A stretch of DNA of 64,000 nucleotides from Luteimonas granuli (GTDB lineage: Bacteria; Pseudomonadota; Gammaproteobacteria; Xanthomonadales; Xanthomonadaceae): NCBI RefSeq assembly GCF_007795095.1, contig NZ_CP042218.1:124001-188000 (forward strand), written 5' to 3'. The notes beneath the pieces are model-generated. The model was not told where the DNA came from, did no database searches, and was given only the letters and a program-made list of their open reading frames with translations. Below are positions 8,757-18,073 of this stretch, in pieces (the stretch's first letter is position 1; each line of letters begins with the position of its first letter). The translations under genes were made by a program, and so were the position numbers.

Positions 8757-11170
8757 GGTTCCGGGCTCCGCGCCAGGCGCAGCGCATTGAGGGTGACGAT
8801 CAGCGACGACAGCGCCATGCCCAGCGCGGCCACCCAGGGTGTCACCAGTCCGGCCGCCGCCAGCGGGATCGCCACGATGTTGTACCCCAGCGCCCAGGCC
8901 AGGTTCTGGCGGACGATGGCGCGGGTGCGCCGCGCGAGGCGCACCGCGGCCGGGATGCGCAGCAGCGACGGTGCGGTCAGCACCAGGCCGGCCGCGCGGT
9001 GGGCGAGGGCGGCTCCGCTGCCGATCGCGATCGAGACGTCGGCGCCGGCGAGCACCGGGGCGTCGTTGAGGCCGTCGCCGACCATGGCGACCACGCGGCC
9101 GTCGGCCTGCAGGGCGCGCACGCCGGCGAGCTTGTCTTCGGGCGACTGCCGCGCGGCCACGTGCGCGATGCCGAGGCGCTCTCCGAACGTGGTCACCGAC
9201 GTCGCGGCATCTCCGCTCGACAGGTGGACATCGAGGCCGAGGCGACGCAGCGCCGCGACGGCGTCGCCGGCGTCCTCGCGCAGGGGCTCCTCGAGCGTGA
9301 AACGGGCCGCGGCGGTCGCACCGTCGCCGAGCCAGAGGGCGCCGTCATCCACACGCCCCGCCGCGAAGTCGGCGCGGCCCAGTCGCCAGGCGCGGCCTCC
9401 GACGTTGCCGGCCAGGCCCAGTCCGGGGCGCTCCTCCACCCCGGACACGGTCATGCCGACGTCCTGGCCGTCGAAGGCCCGCGCGATCGGATGCAGGCTG
9501 TCCCGCTCCAGCGCCGCCGCGATGCCGGTCGCATCCTCGACGTCGAGGACCCCGAAGGCCTCGACCCGCGCAAGCGTGGGGCGTCCGCTGCCGAGGGTTC
9601 CGGTCTTGTCGAACACGAGATCGGTGGCGGCGGCCAGCGACCCCATCGCATCGGGATCGGTCGCCAGCACGCCGAGCTTCGCCAGCGCGCCATGGGCGAC
9701 CGCGAGCGCGGTGGGCACCGCCAGCGACAGTGCGCAGGGGCAGCTGATCACCAGCAGCGCCAGGGTGACCTCGAGCGCGCGCGACGGATCGTGGATGCGC
9801 CAGCCGAGGTAGACCAGCGCCGCCACCACCAGGATGCCGGCCACGAAACGGCTGGAGACGGCGTCGGCCAGCTGGGCCGCGCGCGGCCGATGGGACTGTG
9901 CACGTTCGACCATCGCTTCCAGCTGCGACAGCCGGGTGCCGGTGCCGACCTGCTCGATGCGGATCCGCGCCGGCGCCTCGCGGCAGACGGTGCCGGCGAA
10001 GACCGTATCACCGGGCACGCGGCGGACCGGGTGCGCTTCGCCGGTGAGCAGGGCTTCCTCGAACCGCGCCGGTTCGTCCAGCAGGACGCCGTCCGCAGGC
10101 ACCGTGTCGCCGGCGGCGACGCAGGCGACGTCCCCCACCGCCAGCGCCGCGGTCGGCACCACTTCGCGGCCGCCGTCGGCCAGCTCGCGCGTGGCCAGCG
10201 CCGGGCGCGCCCGCGCCAGCGTGTCCACCTGGGCCACGGCGATGCGCCGGGCGCGCTGCTCCAGCATGCGCGCGCCGAGCAGCAGGAAGACGAACATCAC
10301 CGCCGCGTCGTACCAGACGTGGGTGCCACCGCGCACGGTCTCGAACACGCTGGCGAAGTACGCCAGCAGCGTCGAGCTGGCGATCAGCGTGTCCATGCCA
10401 AGCCGGTGGTTGCGCAGCTCGCGCAGCATGCCGGCGATGAAGGGCCAGCCGCACCAGAAGACCACCGGCGTGGACACGAGGAAGGTGATCCAGCGCAGGA
10501 AGTCGCGGGTGGCGACCGGCATCTGCTGGTAGATGTCCAGGTACAGCGCCTCGGCGAACATCATCGCCTGCATCGAAGCCAGCCCCGCGATGCCCATGCG
10601 CACCAGATCCCGGTTGCGCTGGGCGCGCCGCTCGCGCTCGCGGGCGATGCCGCCGGCCAGGTAAGGCACGTAGCCGAGTCCGGCCAGTCGGCGCAGCGGC
10701 GCGGAGAGGGTGGTGCGCGCCGGGTCCCAGACGATGCGGATGCGGCCGGTGACGGCGTTGGCGACCACTTCGAGCACGCCACGTTCGCGCGCCACCGCGC
10801 GGTCGATCAGCCAGGCGCAAGCGGCGCAGCGCATGCCGTCGGTCAGCACGGTGACCTCGCGTCCGCCATCGACCTGGCGGACGTGGCTGGCCTGGACATC
10901 GTCGCGGTCGAAGGCGGCGAGCTGGGCCTCGAGGTCGGTGGCGGCGCGGCCGCCGGGCTCGGTGCGCAGGCGATAGTAGTCGACGAGGTCGGCGTCGCGG
11001 ATCCACTGCGCGGCGGCGGCGCATCCGTCGCAGCAGAAGCGCCGTGGCTGGCCGTCGATCCGGGCGACCGCCGCGGACGGCGGCAGCGCTTCGCTGCAGT
11101 GGAAGCAGCCTTCCCCCACGCCGTGCGCGTCGCGCACGGCGGCGGCCGTGGCGACCGCGCCCGCGCTCAC
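8753..11170 (-). CDS. ccoI: Copper-translocating P-type ATPase CcoI
   Basis: CcoI is the inner-membrane P1B ATPase that delivers copper for cbb3 oxidase assembly. The 805-residue product has a Cys-rich N-terminal metal-binding region (CFHCSEALP, RFCCDGCAAA, then an HMA-type MRCAACAW), eight predicted membrane segments, and the transport motif ISCPCALSLAVPTALA near residue 476. The phosphorylation site is FDKTGTLGSG near 517, and the hinge motif is MVGDGLNDAPVLAGADVSIA. The start is GTG at 11170, one base after the ccoH stop. The N-terminal double Cys motif is characteristic of CcoI/FixI rather than CopA. Confidence 0.94.
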   Translation of the reverse strand: MSAGAVATAAAVRDAHGVGEGCFHCSEALPPSAAVARIDGQPRRFCCDGCAAAAQWIRDADLVDYYRLRTEPGGRAATDLEAQLAAFDRDDVQASHVRQVDGGREVTVLTDGMRCAACAWLIDRAVARERGVLEVVANAVTGRIRIVWDPARTTLSAPLRRLAGLGYVPYLAGGIARERERRAQRNRDLVRMGIAGLASMQAMMFAEALYLDIYQQMPVATRDFLRWITFLVSTPVVFWCGWPFIAGMLRELRNHRLGMDTLIASSTLLAYFASVFETVRGGTHVWYDAAVMFVFLLLGARMLEQRARRIAVAQVDTLARARPALATRELADGGREVVPTAALAVGDVACVAAGDTVPADGVLLDEPARFEEALLTGEAHPVRRVPGDTVFAGTVCREAPARIRIEQVGTGTRLSQLEAMVERAQSHRPRAAQLADAVSSRFVAGILVVAALVYLGWRIHDPSRALEVTLALLVISCPCALSLAVPTALAVAHGALAKLGVLATDPDAMGSLAAATDLVFDKTGTLGSGRPTLARVEAFGVLDVEDATGIAAALERDSLHPIARAFDGQDVGMTVSGVEERPGLGLAGNVGGRAWRLGRADFAAGRVDDGALWLGDGATAAARFTLEEPLREDAGDAVAALRRLGLDVHLSSGDAATSVTTFGERLGIAHVAARQSPEDKLAGVRALQADGRVVAMVGDGLNDAPVLAGADVSIAIGSGAALAHRAAGLVLTAPSLLRIPAAVRLARRTRAIVRQNLAWALGYNIVAIPLAAAGLVTPWVAALGMALSSLIVTLNALRLARSPEP

Positions 11171-11171
11171 C

Positions 11172-11681
11172 TCACTCCTGCTCGCCGGAGAAGCCCGGCT
11201 TCACGTGGGCCGCGCGCTGTCCCGCGGGCAGGCGGCCCTGGAGGCGCCATGGCATGCCCTCGGGCATCACCTCGAGCTTCCAGTCATGGTCGAGGGGGAG
11301 TTCGACCTCGGCGCGCCAGCCGTTGTCGCCGGGCGCTGCCCGAAGCTCGACGTCCGAGGCGGCCAGGGTGGGGTGCCGCAGCACCAGACGCAGCGGCGCC
11401 GCGCGGTCGAACTCGCCGGTCACCGGCAGCACTTCAACATAGTCTTCGTCCACGCGCAGGATCGCGCTCAGGCGCAGGTCGCGCGCGCGGGCGTCCGGGC
11501 TGAGGTCGGCGACCTGGATCTGCGCGGTGCGCGTGACGAGGTCGCCCACCGAGTCGCTGGAGTCGCGCATGGCGACGGTGAGCAGGAACACGCCAGCAAC
11601 CACCGAGGCCAACGGCAGGCCGATGACGAGCCACATCATGGGCTCGCGCCAGAAGGGACGCTTTTGCGGTTCGCGGGTCAT
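11172..11681 (-). CDS. ccoH: FixH/CcoH family protein
   Basis: This 169-residue protein has a single N-terminal membrane anchor (FWREPMMWLVIGLPLASVVA) and a periplasmic beta-rich domain, including LRLVLRHPTLAASDVELRA, PLDHDWKLEV and the tail RLPAGQRAAHVKPG. It belongs to the FixH/CcoH group, which stabilises the cbb3 subunits during assembly. Its ATG at 11681 overlaps the ccoG stop by 4 bases, and its stop lies one base before ccoI. Confidence 0.9.
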   Translation of the reverse strand: MTREPQKRPFWREPMMWLVIGLPLASVVAGVFLLTVAMRDSSDSVGDLVTRTAQIQVADLSPDARARDLRLSAILRVDEDYVEVLPVTGEFDRAAPLRLVLRHPTLAASDVELRAAPGDNGWRAEVELPLDHDWKLEVMPEGMPWRLQGRLPAGQRAAHVKPGFSGEQE

Positions 11682-13234
11682 TGGAGGGGTCCGAAGAAAC
11701 TGCTGTCGACCGTCTGGCTGGCCTCGCCGTCGACGGTCTCGACGCGGAAGCTCAGAGCATGGCGGCCCTTGAGTGAATCCGGCGCGGCGACGATCACCGG
11801 GACGCTGAGCACTTCCTCCGCCCGCGCCTGCACCGCGTCCAGGCCACGGCCACGGAGCTCCACGCCGGGCGCGGCGCCCTCGATGACGATGCGGTAGGTC
11901 TCGGCGGAATCGCTCTTGTTCACGACCTTGATGGTGTAGTCGTTCTCCACCTGGCCGTCGCCGACCACGCGGTACAGCGCGTTGCGGTCGCGCAGCACCT
12001 CGACGATCAGCGGGCTGCGCATGTTCACGCCGGCCACCCAGGCGACCGCCAGCGCCAGCAGCAGGGTTCCGTAGACCAGCACGCGCGGACGCAGCACGCG
12101 GGTGGCTTTGCTGTCGATGGCGTTCTGCGTGCTGTAGCGGATCAGGCCGCGCTCGAAGCCCATCTTGTCCATCACGGCGTCGCAGGCGTCGATGCAGGCG
12201 CCGCAGGCGATGCACTCGTACTGCAGGCCGTTGCGGATGTCGATGCCGGTCGGGCAGACCTGGACGCACATCGTGCAGTCGATGCAGTCGCCCAGCGCGT
12301 CGGGCTCGAACTTCGGCAGCGGTTCGGCCACCTCGCCGGCGCCGCCGAGGGTGATGGTTCCGGCAGCCTGGACGCGGTTGTCGGCCGCGGTCGGGTGCAG
12401 CGCCGCGCGGAACACGTAGTCGTAGGCGGTGACCTGGTCGAGCAGGGCGCGGCCGCGGGCGGCGATGCTGCCCAGACCGCGCTTCCGCGGGCCGCGCGGC
12501 TCGCCGCGCATCGGGTCGTAGGCGATGATCAGGGTGTTGCGGTCGAACATTGCGCTCTGGAAGCGCGCGTAGGGGCACATGTACTTGCAGACCTGCTCGC
12601 GCAGGAAGCCGGCGTTGCCCCAGGTGGCCAGGGCGTAGAACAGCACCCAGAAGGTCTCCCAGCCGCCCCACTCGAACGGCACCAGGCGGGCGCCCAGCTC
12701 GGTGATCGGGGTGAAGAAGCCGACGAAGGTGAAGCCGGTCCACAGCGCGAACACCAGCCAGAGCGTGTGCTTGGCGCCCTTGCGCAGGACCTTCTCGCGG
12801 GTCCAGGGGCCGGCGTCGAGCTTCATCCGCTTGTTGCGGTCGCCCTCGGTCCAGCGCTCCATCCACAGGAACACTTCCGTCCACACCGTCTGCGGGCAGG
12901 CATAGCCGCAGAACAACCGGCCCGCGAGTGCGGTGAAGAAGAACAGCGCCAGCGCCGCGATGATCAGGAGCAGCGCGAGGAACAGGAAGTCCTGCGGCCA
13001 GAAGGTCAGCCCGAACACGTGGAACTTGCGCGCCGGCAGGTCGAACAGCACCGCCTGGCGGCCGTCCCAGCGCAGCCACGGAAACACGTAGAACATGCCC
13101 AGCAGCCAGAACACGGCCGCCACGCGCAGGGTGTTCAGACGTCCGGAGACCTCGCGCGGATAGACCTTCCGCTCCTTGACGTACATCGAGCCGCCGGTGT
13201 CCTCGGCGAGCTCCAGGGGAATGCGACGGTTCAT
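11678..13234 (-). CDS. ccoG: cbb3 oxidase accessory protein CcoG (RdxA/FixG)
   Basis: CcoG is a membrane ferredoxin-like protein that reduces copper for cbb3 biogenesis. The 518-residue product has five membrane segments. RLFCGYACPQTVWTEVFLWM and the C-terminal ferredoxin box (CIDCTMCVQVCPTGIDI, then CIACGACIDACD) provide two [4Fe-4S] cluster sites. An Ig-like C-terminal domain (residues about 400-515) follows the last helix. It overlaps the upstream small gene and downstream ccoH by 4 bases each. Confidence 0.95.
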   Translation of the reverse strand: MNRRIPLELAEDTGGSMYVKERKVYPREVSGRLNTLRVAAVFWLLGMFYVFPWLRWDGRQAVLFDLPARKFHVFGLTFWPQDFLFLALLLIIAALALFFFTALAGRLFCGYACPQTVWTEVFLWMERWTEGDRNKRMKLDAGPWTREKVLRKGAKHTLWLVFALWTGFTFVGFFTPITELGARLVPFEWGGWETFWVLFYALATWGNAGFLREQVCKYMCPYARFQSAMFDRNTLIIAYDPMRGEPRGPRKRGLGSIAARGRALLDQVTAYDYVFRAALHPTAADNRVQAAGTITLGGAGEVAEPLPKFEPDALGDCIDCTMCVQVCPTGIDIRNGLQYECIACGACIDACDAVMDKMGFERGLIRYSTQNAIDSKATRVLRPRVLVYGTLLLALAVAWVAGVNMRSPLIVEVLRDRNALYRVVGDGQVENDYTIKVVNKSDSAETYRIVIEGAAPGVELRGRGLDAVQARAEEVLSVPVIVAAPDSLKGRHALSFRVETVDGEASQTVDSSFFGPLQ

Positions 13235-13530
13235 TTCTCTCGGGGGAGCGCCCGGTTGAAGCGGCTCGACGGGCGCAGGAGGATCCAGGTGAACAGGCTC
13301 GAGGCCGCGGTCGCGACCCAGAACATGAAGAAGGCGATGGAGTAGCCGAGGCTGCGGCTGATGTCGAGGTCTGGGAAGGTGATGTCACGCAGCTGCAGCG
13401 GATCGACGAAGGCCGAGAACACCATCGTCGCCACGCAGGCCGAGAAGAAGCTCGGCCACAGAATGGCGCCCACCCGCTGCGCCATGGGGCGCGGCGGGTG
13501 GTCGAAGGCGGGGCCGGGCGTGCCGGTCAT
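13231..13530 (-). CDS. Small two-helix membrane protein between ccoP and ccoG
   Basis: This 99-residue product begins MTGTPGPAFDHPPRPMAQR. It has two hydrophobic segments (GAILWPSFFSACVATMVFSA and SLGYSIAFFMFWVATAASSL) separated by a short loop with FVDPLQLRDITFPD. It overlaps ccoP and ccoG by 4 bases each, so it is part of the same translation chain. I recognise no named family; small unnamed membrane proteins occur here in related genomes. A role in oxidase assembly is inferred from context only. Confidence 0.8.
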   Translation of the reverse strand: MTGTPGPAFDHPPRPMAQRVGAILWPSFFSACVATMVFSAFVDPLQLRDITFPDLDISRSLGYSIAFFMFWVATAASSLFTWILLRPSSRFNRALPREK

Positions 13531-14462
13531 TGGTTCTCCGCTTGCCGCGTCGCGCCCGCAGGAGGATTGGACAGCGACCAGACGTAGGAGCCCACCAGCC
13601 GCGAGCGGGTCTCGCCCAGCAGTTCGCGGTGCGCCGGCATCACGCCATGGCGGCCCCGGTTGATGGTCTCCATGATCGATTCCAGCGAGTTGCCGTACAT
13701 GGCGTACCCGTCGGTCAGGTCGGGTGCGCCGAGGTCCTGGTTGCCCTTGCCGTCGATGCCGTGGCAGGCCACGCAGACGCCCTCGTACAGGCCCTTGCCC
13801 TGGGCGGCGAAGTAGTCGTTCGCGGGCACTTCGCCGGCCAGCGCACGGACGTAGGTGGCGACCGACAGCACCGCGTTCTCGCCGCCCATGCCGTTCAGCA
13901 CCGTGCCCCATTCGGGCATCACGCCCTGGCGGCCGTCGAGGATGCTGGCGAGGATCCGGTCCTCGGAGCCGCCCCAGTGCCAGATGTCGTCGGTCAGGTT
14001 CGGGTAGCCGATCGCTCCCTGGGCGGACGAGCCGTGGCAGGTGGCGCAGGTGTTGGCGAAGATCGCACGGCCCAGCTCGACCGCACGCTCGTCGCCGGCC
14101 AGGTCGGAGATCGCGCGACCGGCGTAGGGGGCGAAGGTCTCGGCGAGGATGGCGTCGTGCCTGGCCTTGTCGGCGGCATGTTCGCCGGCGGAGCTCCACT
14201 TGCCCAGGCCCGGGAAGGTGCCGAAGCCGCCGTACCACACCAGGTAGCCGACCGAGAACACGATCGTCAGGTAGAAGCCGATGATCCACCAGCGGGGCAG
14301 CGGCTTGTTGTACTCGCGGATGTCGCCGTCCCAGACGTGGGTGGTGTCCTCCGGCTTCGGATCACCGGGACGCCGGCGCTTGGTCCAGGAGAGCAGTGCC
14401 CAGCAGCCGGCCAGGTTCGCCAGCACCAGCACGATGACGTAAATGCTCCAGCCGGTGCTCAT
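13527..14462 (-). CDS. ccoP: Cytochrome c oxidase cbb3-type subunit III CcoP
   Basis: CcoP is the diheme cytochrome c subunit that passes electrons to the CcoNO core. The 311-residue protein has an N-terminal helix (SIYVIVLVLANLAGCWALLS), a second membrane segment (WWIIGFYLTIVFSVGYLVW), and two c-type heme sites, CATCHG near residue 145 and CVACHG near 233. Methionines such as GVMPEWG and GVMPAHR are plausible axial ligands. The conserved TTHVWDGDIREYNKPLPRWW lies between the helices. It overlaps ccoQ by 4 bases. Confidence 0.96.
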   Translation of the reverse strand: MSTGWSIYVIVLVLANLAGCWALLSWTKRRRPGDPKPEDTTHVWDGDIREYNKPLPRWWIIGFYLTIVFSVGYLVWYGGFGTFPGLGKWSSAGEHAADKARHDAILAETFAPYAGRAISDLAGDERAVELGRAIFANTCATCHGSSAQGAIGYPNLTDDIWHWGGSEDRILASILDGRQGVMPEWGTVLNGMGGENAVLSVATYVRALAGEVPANDYFAAQGKGLYEGVCVACHGIDGKGNQDLGAPDLTDGYAMYGNSLESIMETINRGRHGVMPAHRELLGETRSRLVGSYVWSLSNPPAGATRQAENQ

Positions 14463-14602
14463 TCCCGGGGCTCCTCGGAATCGTCCTCAAGGGGCAGCCG
14501 CGCGGCTGCGTCGAACTCGGCCTTGTGCGAAGGCCGCCAGATCCAGATCCAGCCGCCCACGAAGAGCAGCAGCAGTGCGAGCGTGATGATCCCGCCGGTC
14601 AT
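14459..14602 (-). CDS. ccoQ: cbb3-type oxidase subunit CcoQ/FixQ
   Basis: This is a 47-residue single-helix protein, [20 protein letters not shown], followed by a charged tail [19 protein letters not shown]. Size, helix, tail and position between ccoO and ccoP identify CcoQ, which stabilises the oxidase. It overlaps both neighbours by 4 bases. Confidence 0.92.
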   Translation of the reverse strand: MTGGIITLALLLLFVGGWIWIWRPSHKAEFDAAARLPLEDDSEEPRE

Positions 14603-15291
14603 CGGGCGTTCTCCACGGGCTCGGCCTGGCCTTCGACCGCCGCCGCGGTGACCGCGGCGGCGGTCGGCGCGTGGCGGCCCAGGCCCTGCAGGTAGGCGAC
14701 GACGGCGTCGAGCTCGGTCTTGCCGGTCACGGCCTCGGCCGCGCCTTCGATCTGCTCGTCGGTGTAGGGATCGCCGAGGCGGCGCAGGTTGCGCATGTTG
14801 CGGGTCACGGCCTCCGCGTCCACCGGCGTCTCGGCCAGCCACGGGAAGGAAGGCATGTTCGATTCCGGCACCACGGCGCGCGGATCGACCAGGTGCACGC
14901 GGTGCCAGTCGTCGGAATAGCGGCCGCCCACGCGGGCGAGGTCCGGTCCGGTGCGCTTGGAACCCCACTGGAACGGACGGTCGTAGACCGACTCGCCGGC
15001 CAGCGAGTAGTGGCCGTAGCGTTCGGACTCGAAGCGCAGCGTGCGCACCATCTGCGAATGGCAGTTGTAGCAGCCTTCGCGGACATAGACGTCGCGGCCG
15101 GCCAGCTCCAGCGCCGGGTAGGGCTCGACGCCGGGAAGCGGCTCGATGGCCTCGGCCTGGTACATCAGGGGCACGATCTCGGCCAGGCCGCCGAAGGACA
15201 CGGCGATGGCGATCAGTCCGATCAGCAGGCCGACGTTCTTCTCGACCTTCTGGTGGGCGTTGGGTGGGGGCGTGGTCTTCTGGTCGCTCAT
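14599..15291 (-). CDS. ccoO: Cytochrome c oxidase cbb3-type subunit II CcoO
   Basis: CcoO is the membrane-anchored monoheme cytochrome c subunit. From the ATG at 15291 ([19 protein letters not shown]) the product is 230 residues with one N-terminal helix. The heme site is [21 protein letters not shown], with conserved flanking GREVYVREG-like sequence. A possible start 30 bases upstream (15321) overlaps ccoN and is less likely. It follows ccoN by one base. Confidence 0.95.
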   Translation of the reverse strand: MSDQKTTPPPNAHQKVEKNVGLLIGLIAIAVSFGGLAEIVPLMYQAEAIEPLPGVEPYPALELAGRDVYVREGCYNCHSQMVRTLRFESERYGHYSLAGESVYDRPFQWGSKRTGPDLARVGGRYSDDWHRVHLVDPRAVVPESNMPSFPWLAETPVDAEAVTRNMRNLRRLGDPYTDEQIEGAAEAVTGKTELDAVVAYLQGLGRHAPTAAAVTAAAVEGQAEPVENAR

Positions 15292-15292
15292 G

Positions 15293-16798
15293 TCAGGCTG
15301 CCTGGGTGGACGCGCGTGCATCGGACGGATCGGGCGGCAGCACGGGCTGCGGCACCGGGTCGCGGGCCATCTGGAAGGTCTTCCAGGTGTTGACCGCCAT
15401 CAGCAGCATGCCCGCGAGGATCAGCACGCCGCCGCCGAAGCGCACGAGGTAGTAGGGATAAGTGGCGTTGAGCGACTCGACGAAGCTGTAGGTCAGCGTG
15501 CCGTCGGCGTTGGTCGCGCGCCACATCAGGCCCTGCATCACGCCGGCGATCCACATCGAGACGATGTAGAAGACCACGCCGATGGTGTGCATCCAGAAAT
15601 GCACGTCGATCCACTTGACCGAGTACATCTCCTTCAGGCCGAGCACGCGCGGCATCAGCGAGTAGATCGAGCCGAGCGTGATCATCGCGACCCAGCCGAG
15701 CGCCCCGGCGTGCACGTGGCCGACCGTCCAGTCGGTGTAGTGCGACAGAGAATTGACCGTCTTGATCGACATCATCGGCCCCTCGAAGGTCGCGATCATG
15801 TAGAACGACAGCGCGACGATCAGGAACTTCAGGATGGGGTCCGTGCGCAGTTTGTACCAGACGCCGGACAGGGTCATGATGCCGTTGATCGCACCGCCCC
15901 AGCTGGGCGCAAGCAGCACGATGGAGAACACCATGCCCACCGACTGCACCCAGTCGGGCAGGGCCGTGTAGTGCAGGTGGTGCGGGCCGGCCCACATGTA
16001 GACCGCGATCAGCGCCCAGAAGTGGACGATCGACAGGCGGTAGGAATAGACGGGGCGCTCGGCCTGCTTGGGCACGAAGTAGTACATCATGCCGAGGAAG
16101 CCGGTGGTCAGCAGGAAGCCGACCGCGTTGTGGCCGTACCACCACTGCACCATGGCGTCGACCGCGCCGCTGTACACCGGGTAGGACTTGGCGAAGCCCG
16201 AGGGGATCGCGATGTTGTTGACGATGTGCAGCAGCGCGATGGTGATGATGTACGCACCGAAGAACCAGTTGGCGACGTAGATGTGCTGCACGCGGCGCTT
16301 GGCGATGGTGCCGAAGTACAGCACCGCGTAGGCCACCCAGACCACCGCGATCGCCCAGTCGATGGGCCATTCCAGTTCGGCGTACTCCTTGCCCTGGGTC
16401 ATGCCCAGGGGCAGGGTGATGACGGCGGCCACCAGGATCGCCTGCCAGCCCCAGAAGACGAACGCCGCCAGCCGGTCGGAAATGAGGCGGACGTGGCAGG
16501 TGCGCTGCACCACGTGCAGGCTGGTGGCGAACAGCGCGCTGACGCCGAACGCGAAGATCACGCCGTTGGTGTGCAGCGGCCGGAGGCGGCCGTAGCCCAG
16601 CCACGGGATGCCTTCGCCGAGGGTCGGCCAGTACAGCTGGGCGGCGATGAATACGCCGACGGCCATGCCGACGATGCCCCAGACCACGGTCGCGATCGTG
16701 AACTGGCGCACGACCTTGTCGTTGTAATAACCGGACCTGGCGGCGCCGCGGTCGCAGGCGACGGCGTTGGCCGATACGGTGGCTGGGGTCGAGGACAT
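15293..16798 (-). CDS. ccoN: Cytochrome c oxidase cbb3-type subunit I CcoN
   Basis: CcoN is the catalytic heme-copper subunit for low-oxygen respiration. The 501-residue protein has twelve hydrophobic segments. Conserved histidine motifs include [56 protein letters not shown], and [11 protein letters not shown] near the C-terminus. It starts at the ATG at 16798, about 20 bases below the predicted FNR-controlled transcription start, and is first of the nine-gene minus-strand cluster. Confidence 0.96.
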   Translation of the reverse strand: MSSTPATVSANAVACDRGAARSGYYNDKVVRQFTIATVVWGIVGMAVGVFIAAQLYWPTLGEGIPWLGYGRLRPLHTNGVIFAFGVSALFATSLHVVQRTCHVRLISDRLAAFVFWGWQAILVAAVITLPLGMTQGKEYAELEWPIDWAIAVVWVAYAVLYFGTIAKRRVQHIYVANWFFGAYIITIALLHIVNNIAIPSGFAKSYPVYSGAVDAMVQWWYGHNAVGFLLTTGFLGMMYYFVPKQAERPVYSYRLSIVHFWALIAVYMWAGPHHLHYTALPDWVQSVGMVFSIVLLAPSWGGAINGIMTLSGVWYKLRTDPILKFLIVALSFYMIATFEGPMMSIKTVNSLSHYTDWTVGHVHAGALGWVAMITLGSIYSLMPRVLGLKEMYSVKWIDVHFWMHTIGVVFYIVSMWIAGVMQGLMWRATNADGTLTYSFVESLNATYPYYLVRFGGGVLILAGMLLMAVNTWKTFQMARDPVPQPVLPPDPSDARASTQAA

Positions 16799-16826
16799 GT
16801 GCGGTGACCTTGGTTGCGTGGCGTGG

Positions 16827-16868
16827 ATTGTCCGGCAGGGGGCCGGGCGCGGGTTTGATCGCGGTCAA
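16827..16868 (-). promoter_or_regulatory. FNR-dependent class II promoter of the ccoNOQP cluster
   Basis: TTGATCGCGGTCAA at 16855-16868 matches the FNR consensus TTGAT-N4-ATCAA with one difference. On the minus strand, GACAAT (16832-16827) lies with its centre 32 bases from the box centre. That places the box at -41.5 and the -10 at about -10, the exact class II geometry. The predicted start is near 16820. Confidence 0.85.
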
Positions 16869-16974
16869 ATTCGCGCGGATATCCCCGGAGCCCGCCGATG
16901 GGCTTCTTGCGAGGGCCGACGCCGATGGCGTGCGGCGATGTTGCATCGCACATTATATGTCGCGGACGAAAAAA

Positions 16975-17450
16975 AGGTTCTTCTCTCTCCTTTCGAGTCC
17001 GGGTCGCCCGCCACGGACGCAGGGGGGATGCCCAGCCGGATTCTCCGCGTCCTGCTGCCAGATCCGGCCGCCGGCCATCCATGACCGGCTCTGGGCATCC
17101 CCCCCTGCATCCGCGGCGGGCACGACCTTTGGTCGCGGTCGGGACGAGGGCCACGTCGACGTCCACGTCGAAACGGAGGGCGTCATGACCGGGAGCAGCC
17201 CGGCTCCGCCGTTGATCTTCCGTCCCGAAGCCGCAGAACGTCGGAGCCCGTCCCGCGTACAGGGGGTGTGCGGACAGCCGGCCATGGATGGCCGGCGGCC
17301 GGCAGTGGGAGCAGGACGCGGAGACGGCCGGGGGAGCACACCCCCTGTACGCGGGACGGGCTGCGCGGACCCCAACGAGGCGACTCCAAGGCGCGACGCT
17401 GCGCCAGAAGCGCGACAACGCGCCAACTGCACGCCGTCACCCCCCGGAGT
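16975..17450. repeat. Long inverted repeat, copy 1, made of two large hairpins
   Basis: The region between ccoN and azurin has no credible gene. It is nearly the reverse complement of 19803-20300. It contains hairpin A, with arms 17006-17035 and 17091-17121 (shared core GCAGGGGGGATGCCCAG). It also contains hairpin B, with perfect 24-base arms 17247-17270 and 17337-17360 (CCCGTCCCGCGTACAGGGGG...). Both loops carry the same motif, GCCGGCCATGGATGGCCGGC-like followed by GAGCAGGACGCGGAGA. Between the hairpins lies GACGTCCACGTCGAAACG. Frames are open here but change with each hairpin and resemble no protein. The stretch 16870-16975 shows nothing further. Confidence 0.85.
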
Positions 17451-17464
17451 CTGGCGACGAACCG

Positions 17465-17493
17465 AAAAAAAGGGCGCGCCTTCCGGCGCGCCC
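17465..17493 (-). terminator. Intrinsic terminator of azurin
   Basis: On the minus strand a perfect 9-bp stem (GGGCGCGCC / GGCGCGCCC, 17493-17485 with 17480-17472) with a 4-base loop is followed by seven T (17471-17465). It lies 44 bases below the azurin stop. Confidence 0.88.
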
Positions 17494-17536
17494 ACTGGGG
17501 AAAGGATTCCGCGCCCCGAGGGTGCGCGTCGGGTCT

Positions 17537-17992
17537 TCAGGGGGTGACGACCAGCTTGCCCTTCATCAGCGCGGCATGGCCGGGGAAGGAGCAGAAGAAG
17601 GTGTAATCGCCGCCCGCCTTCAGCTTGCTGCCCGGGAACGAAGCCTTGGTCTTCGCGCCGCCGCCGATCATGTCGGTGGCGCCGAGCACCTTGGCATCAC
17701 CCTTGGGGAGATAACCGGCGGCCGCGCCGGCCTTGGCGCCAGCGGCGTTGATCGCCTGGACGTCCGCCGTTGCGGCGACGACAACGTTGTGTCCCATCGC
17801 CACCACCGGCAGCTGGCCGGTGTGCTCGAGCTCGATGCTGATCGTCTTGCACGAGGCGGACACGGTGATTTCCTTCTGGTCGAACTGCATGCGGTCGTCG
17901 CCCTTGAGCTTGATCGTGCAATCGGCCGCGGCGGCGGTGCCACCGAAGGCGAGCAGGCCGAGGCCGAGGGCTGCGATGACCAGGTGCTTCAT
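17537..17992 (-). CDS. azu: Azurin, periplasmic blue copper protein
   Basis: Azurin carries single electrons in the periplasm, for example to denitrification enzymes. The 151-residue precursor has a signal peptide (MKHLVIAALGLGLLAFGGTA, cleaved near AAAA-DCTIK). Copper ligands are visible: His in MGHNVVVA (His46 equivalent), then Cys, His and Met in CSFPGHAALMKG (Cys112, His117, Met121 equivalents). The disulfide cysteines are in ADCTIKL and SASCKTI. The ribosome-binding site is AGGAGATCCACC. An FNR-type box lies about 75 bases upstream. Confidence 0.95.
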   Translation of the reverse strand: MKHLVIAALGLGLLAFGGTAAAADCTIKLKGDDRMQFDQKEITVSASCKTISIELEHTGQLPVVAMGHNVVVAATADVQAINAAGAKAGAAAGYLPKGDAKVLGATDMIGGGAKTKASFPGSKLKAGGDYTFFCSFPGHAALMKGKLVVTP

Positions 17993-18034
17993 GGTGGATC
18001 TCCTGTGGGGATGGATTCAGCGTATGGGCAAAGT

Positions 18035-18073
18035 ATTGTCGCCGTGACCGGTCCGCGCCATGACGTGGGTCAA
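18035..18073 (-). promoter_or_regulatory. FNR-type box upstream of azurin
   Basis: ATGACGTGGGTCAA at 18060-18073 (minus strand TTGACCCACGTCAT) resembles TTGAT-N4-ATCAA. A minus-strand GACAATACT at 18040-18032 is a candidate -10. The predicted transcription start is near 18025, about 33 bases above the azurin ATG. The same TTGACCCACGTCA core lies upstream of norB. The box overlaps the sirB2 stop codon (18070-18072). Confidence 0.6.

Noticed and set aside
16804-17547. Open frames through repeat copy 1 (up to 290 codons on both strands)
   Set aside because: They cross hairpin arms and loops and read both strands alike, as expected for palindromic GC-rich DNA. They lack ribosome-binding sites and conserved motifs.
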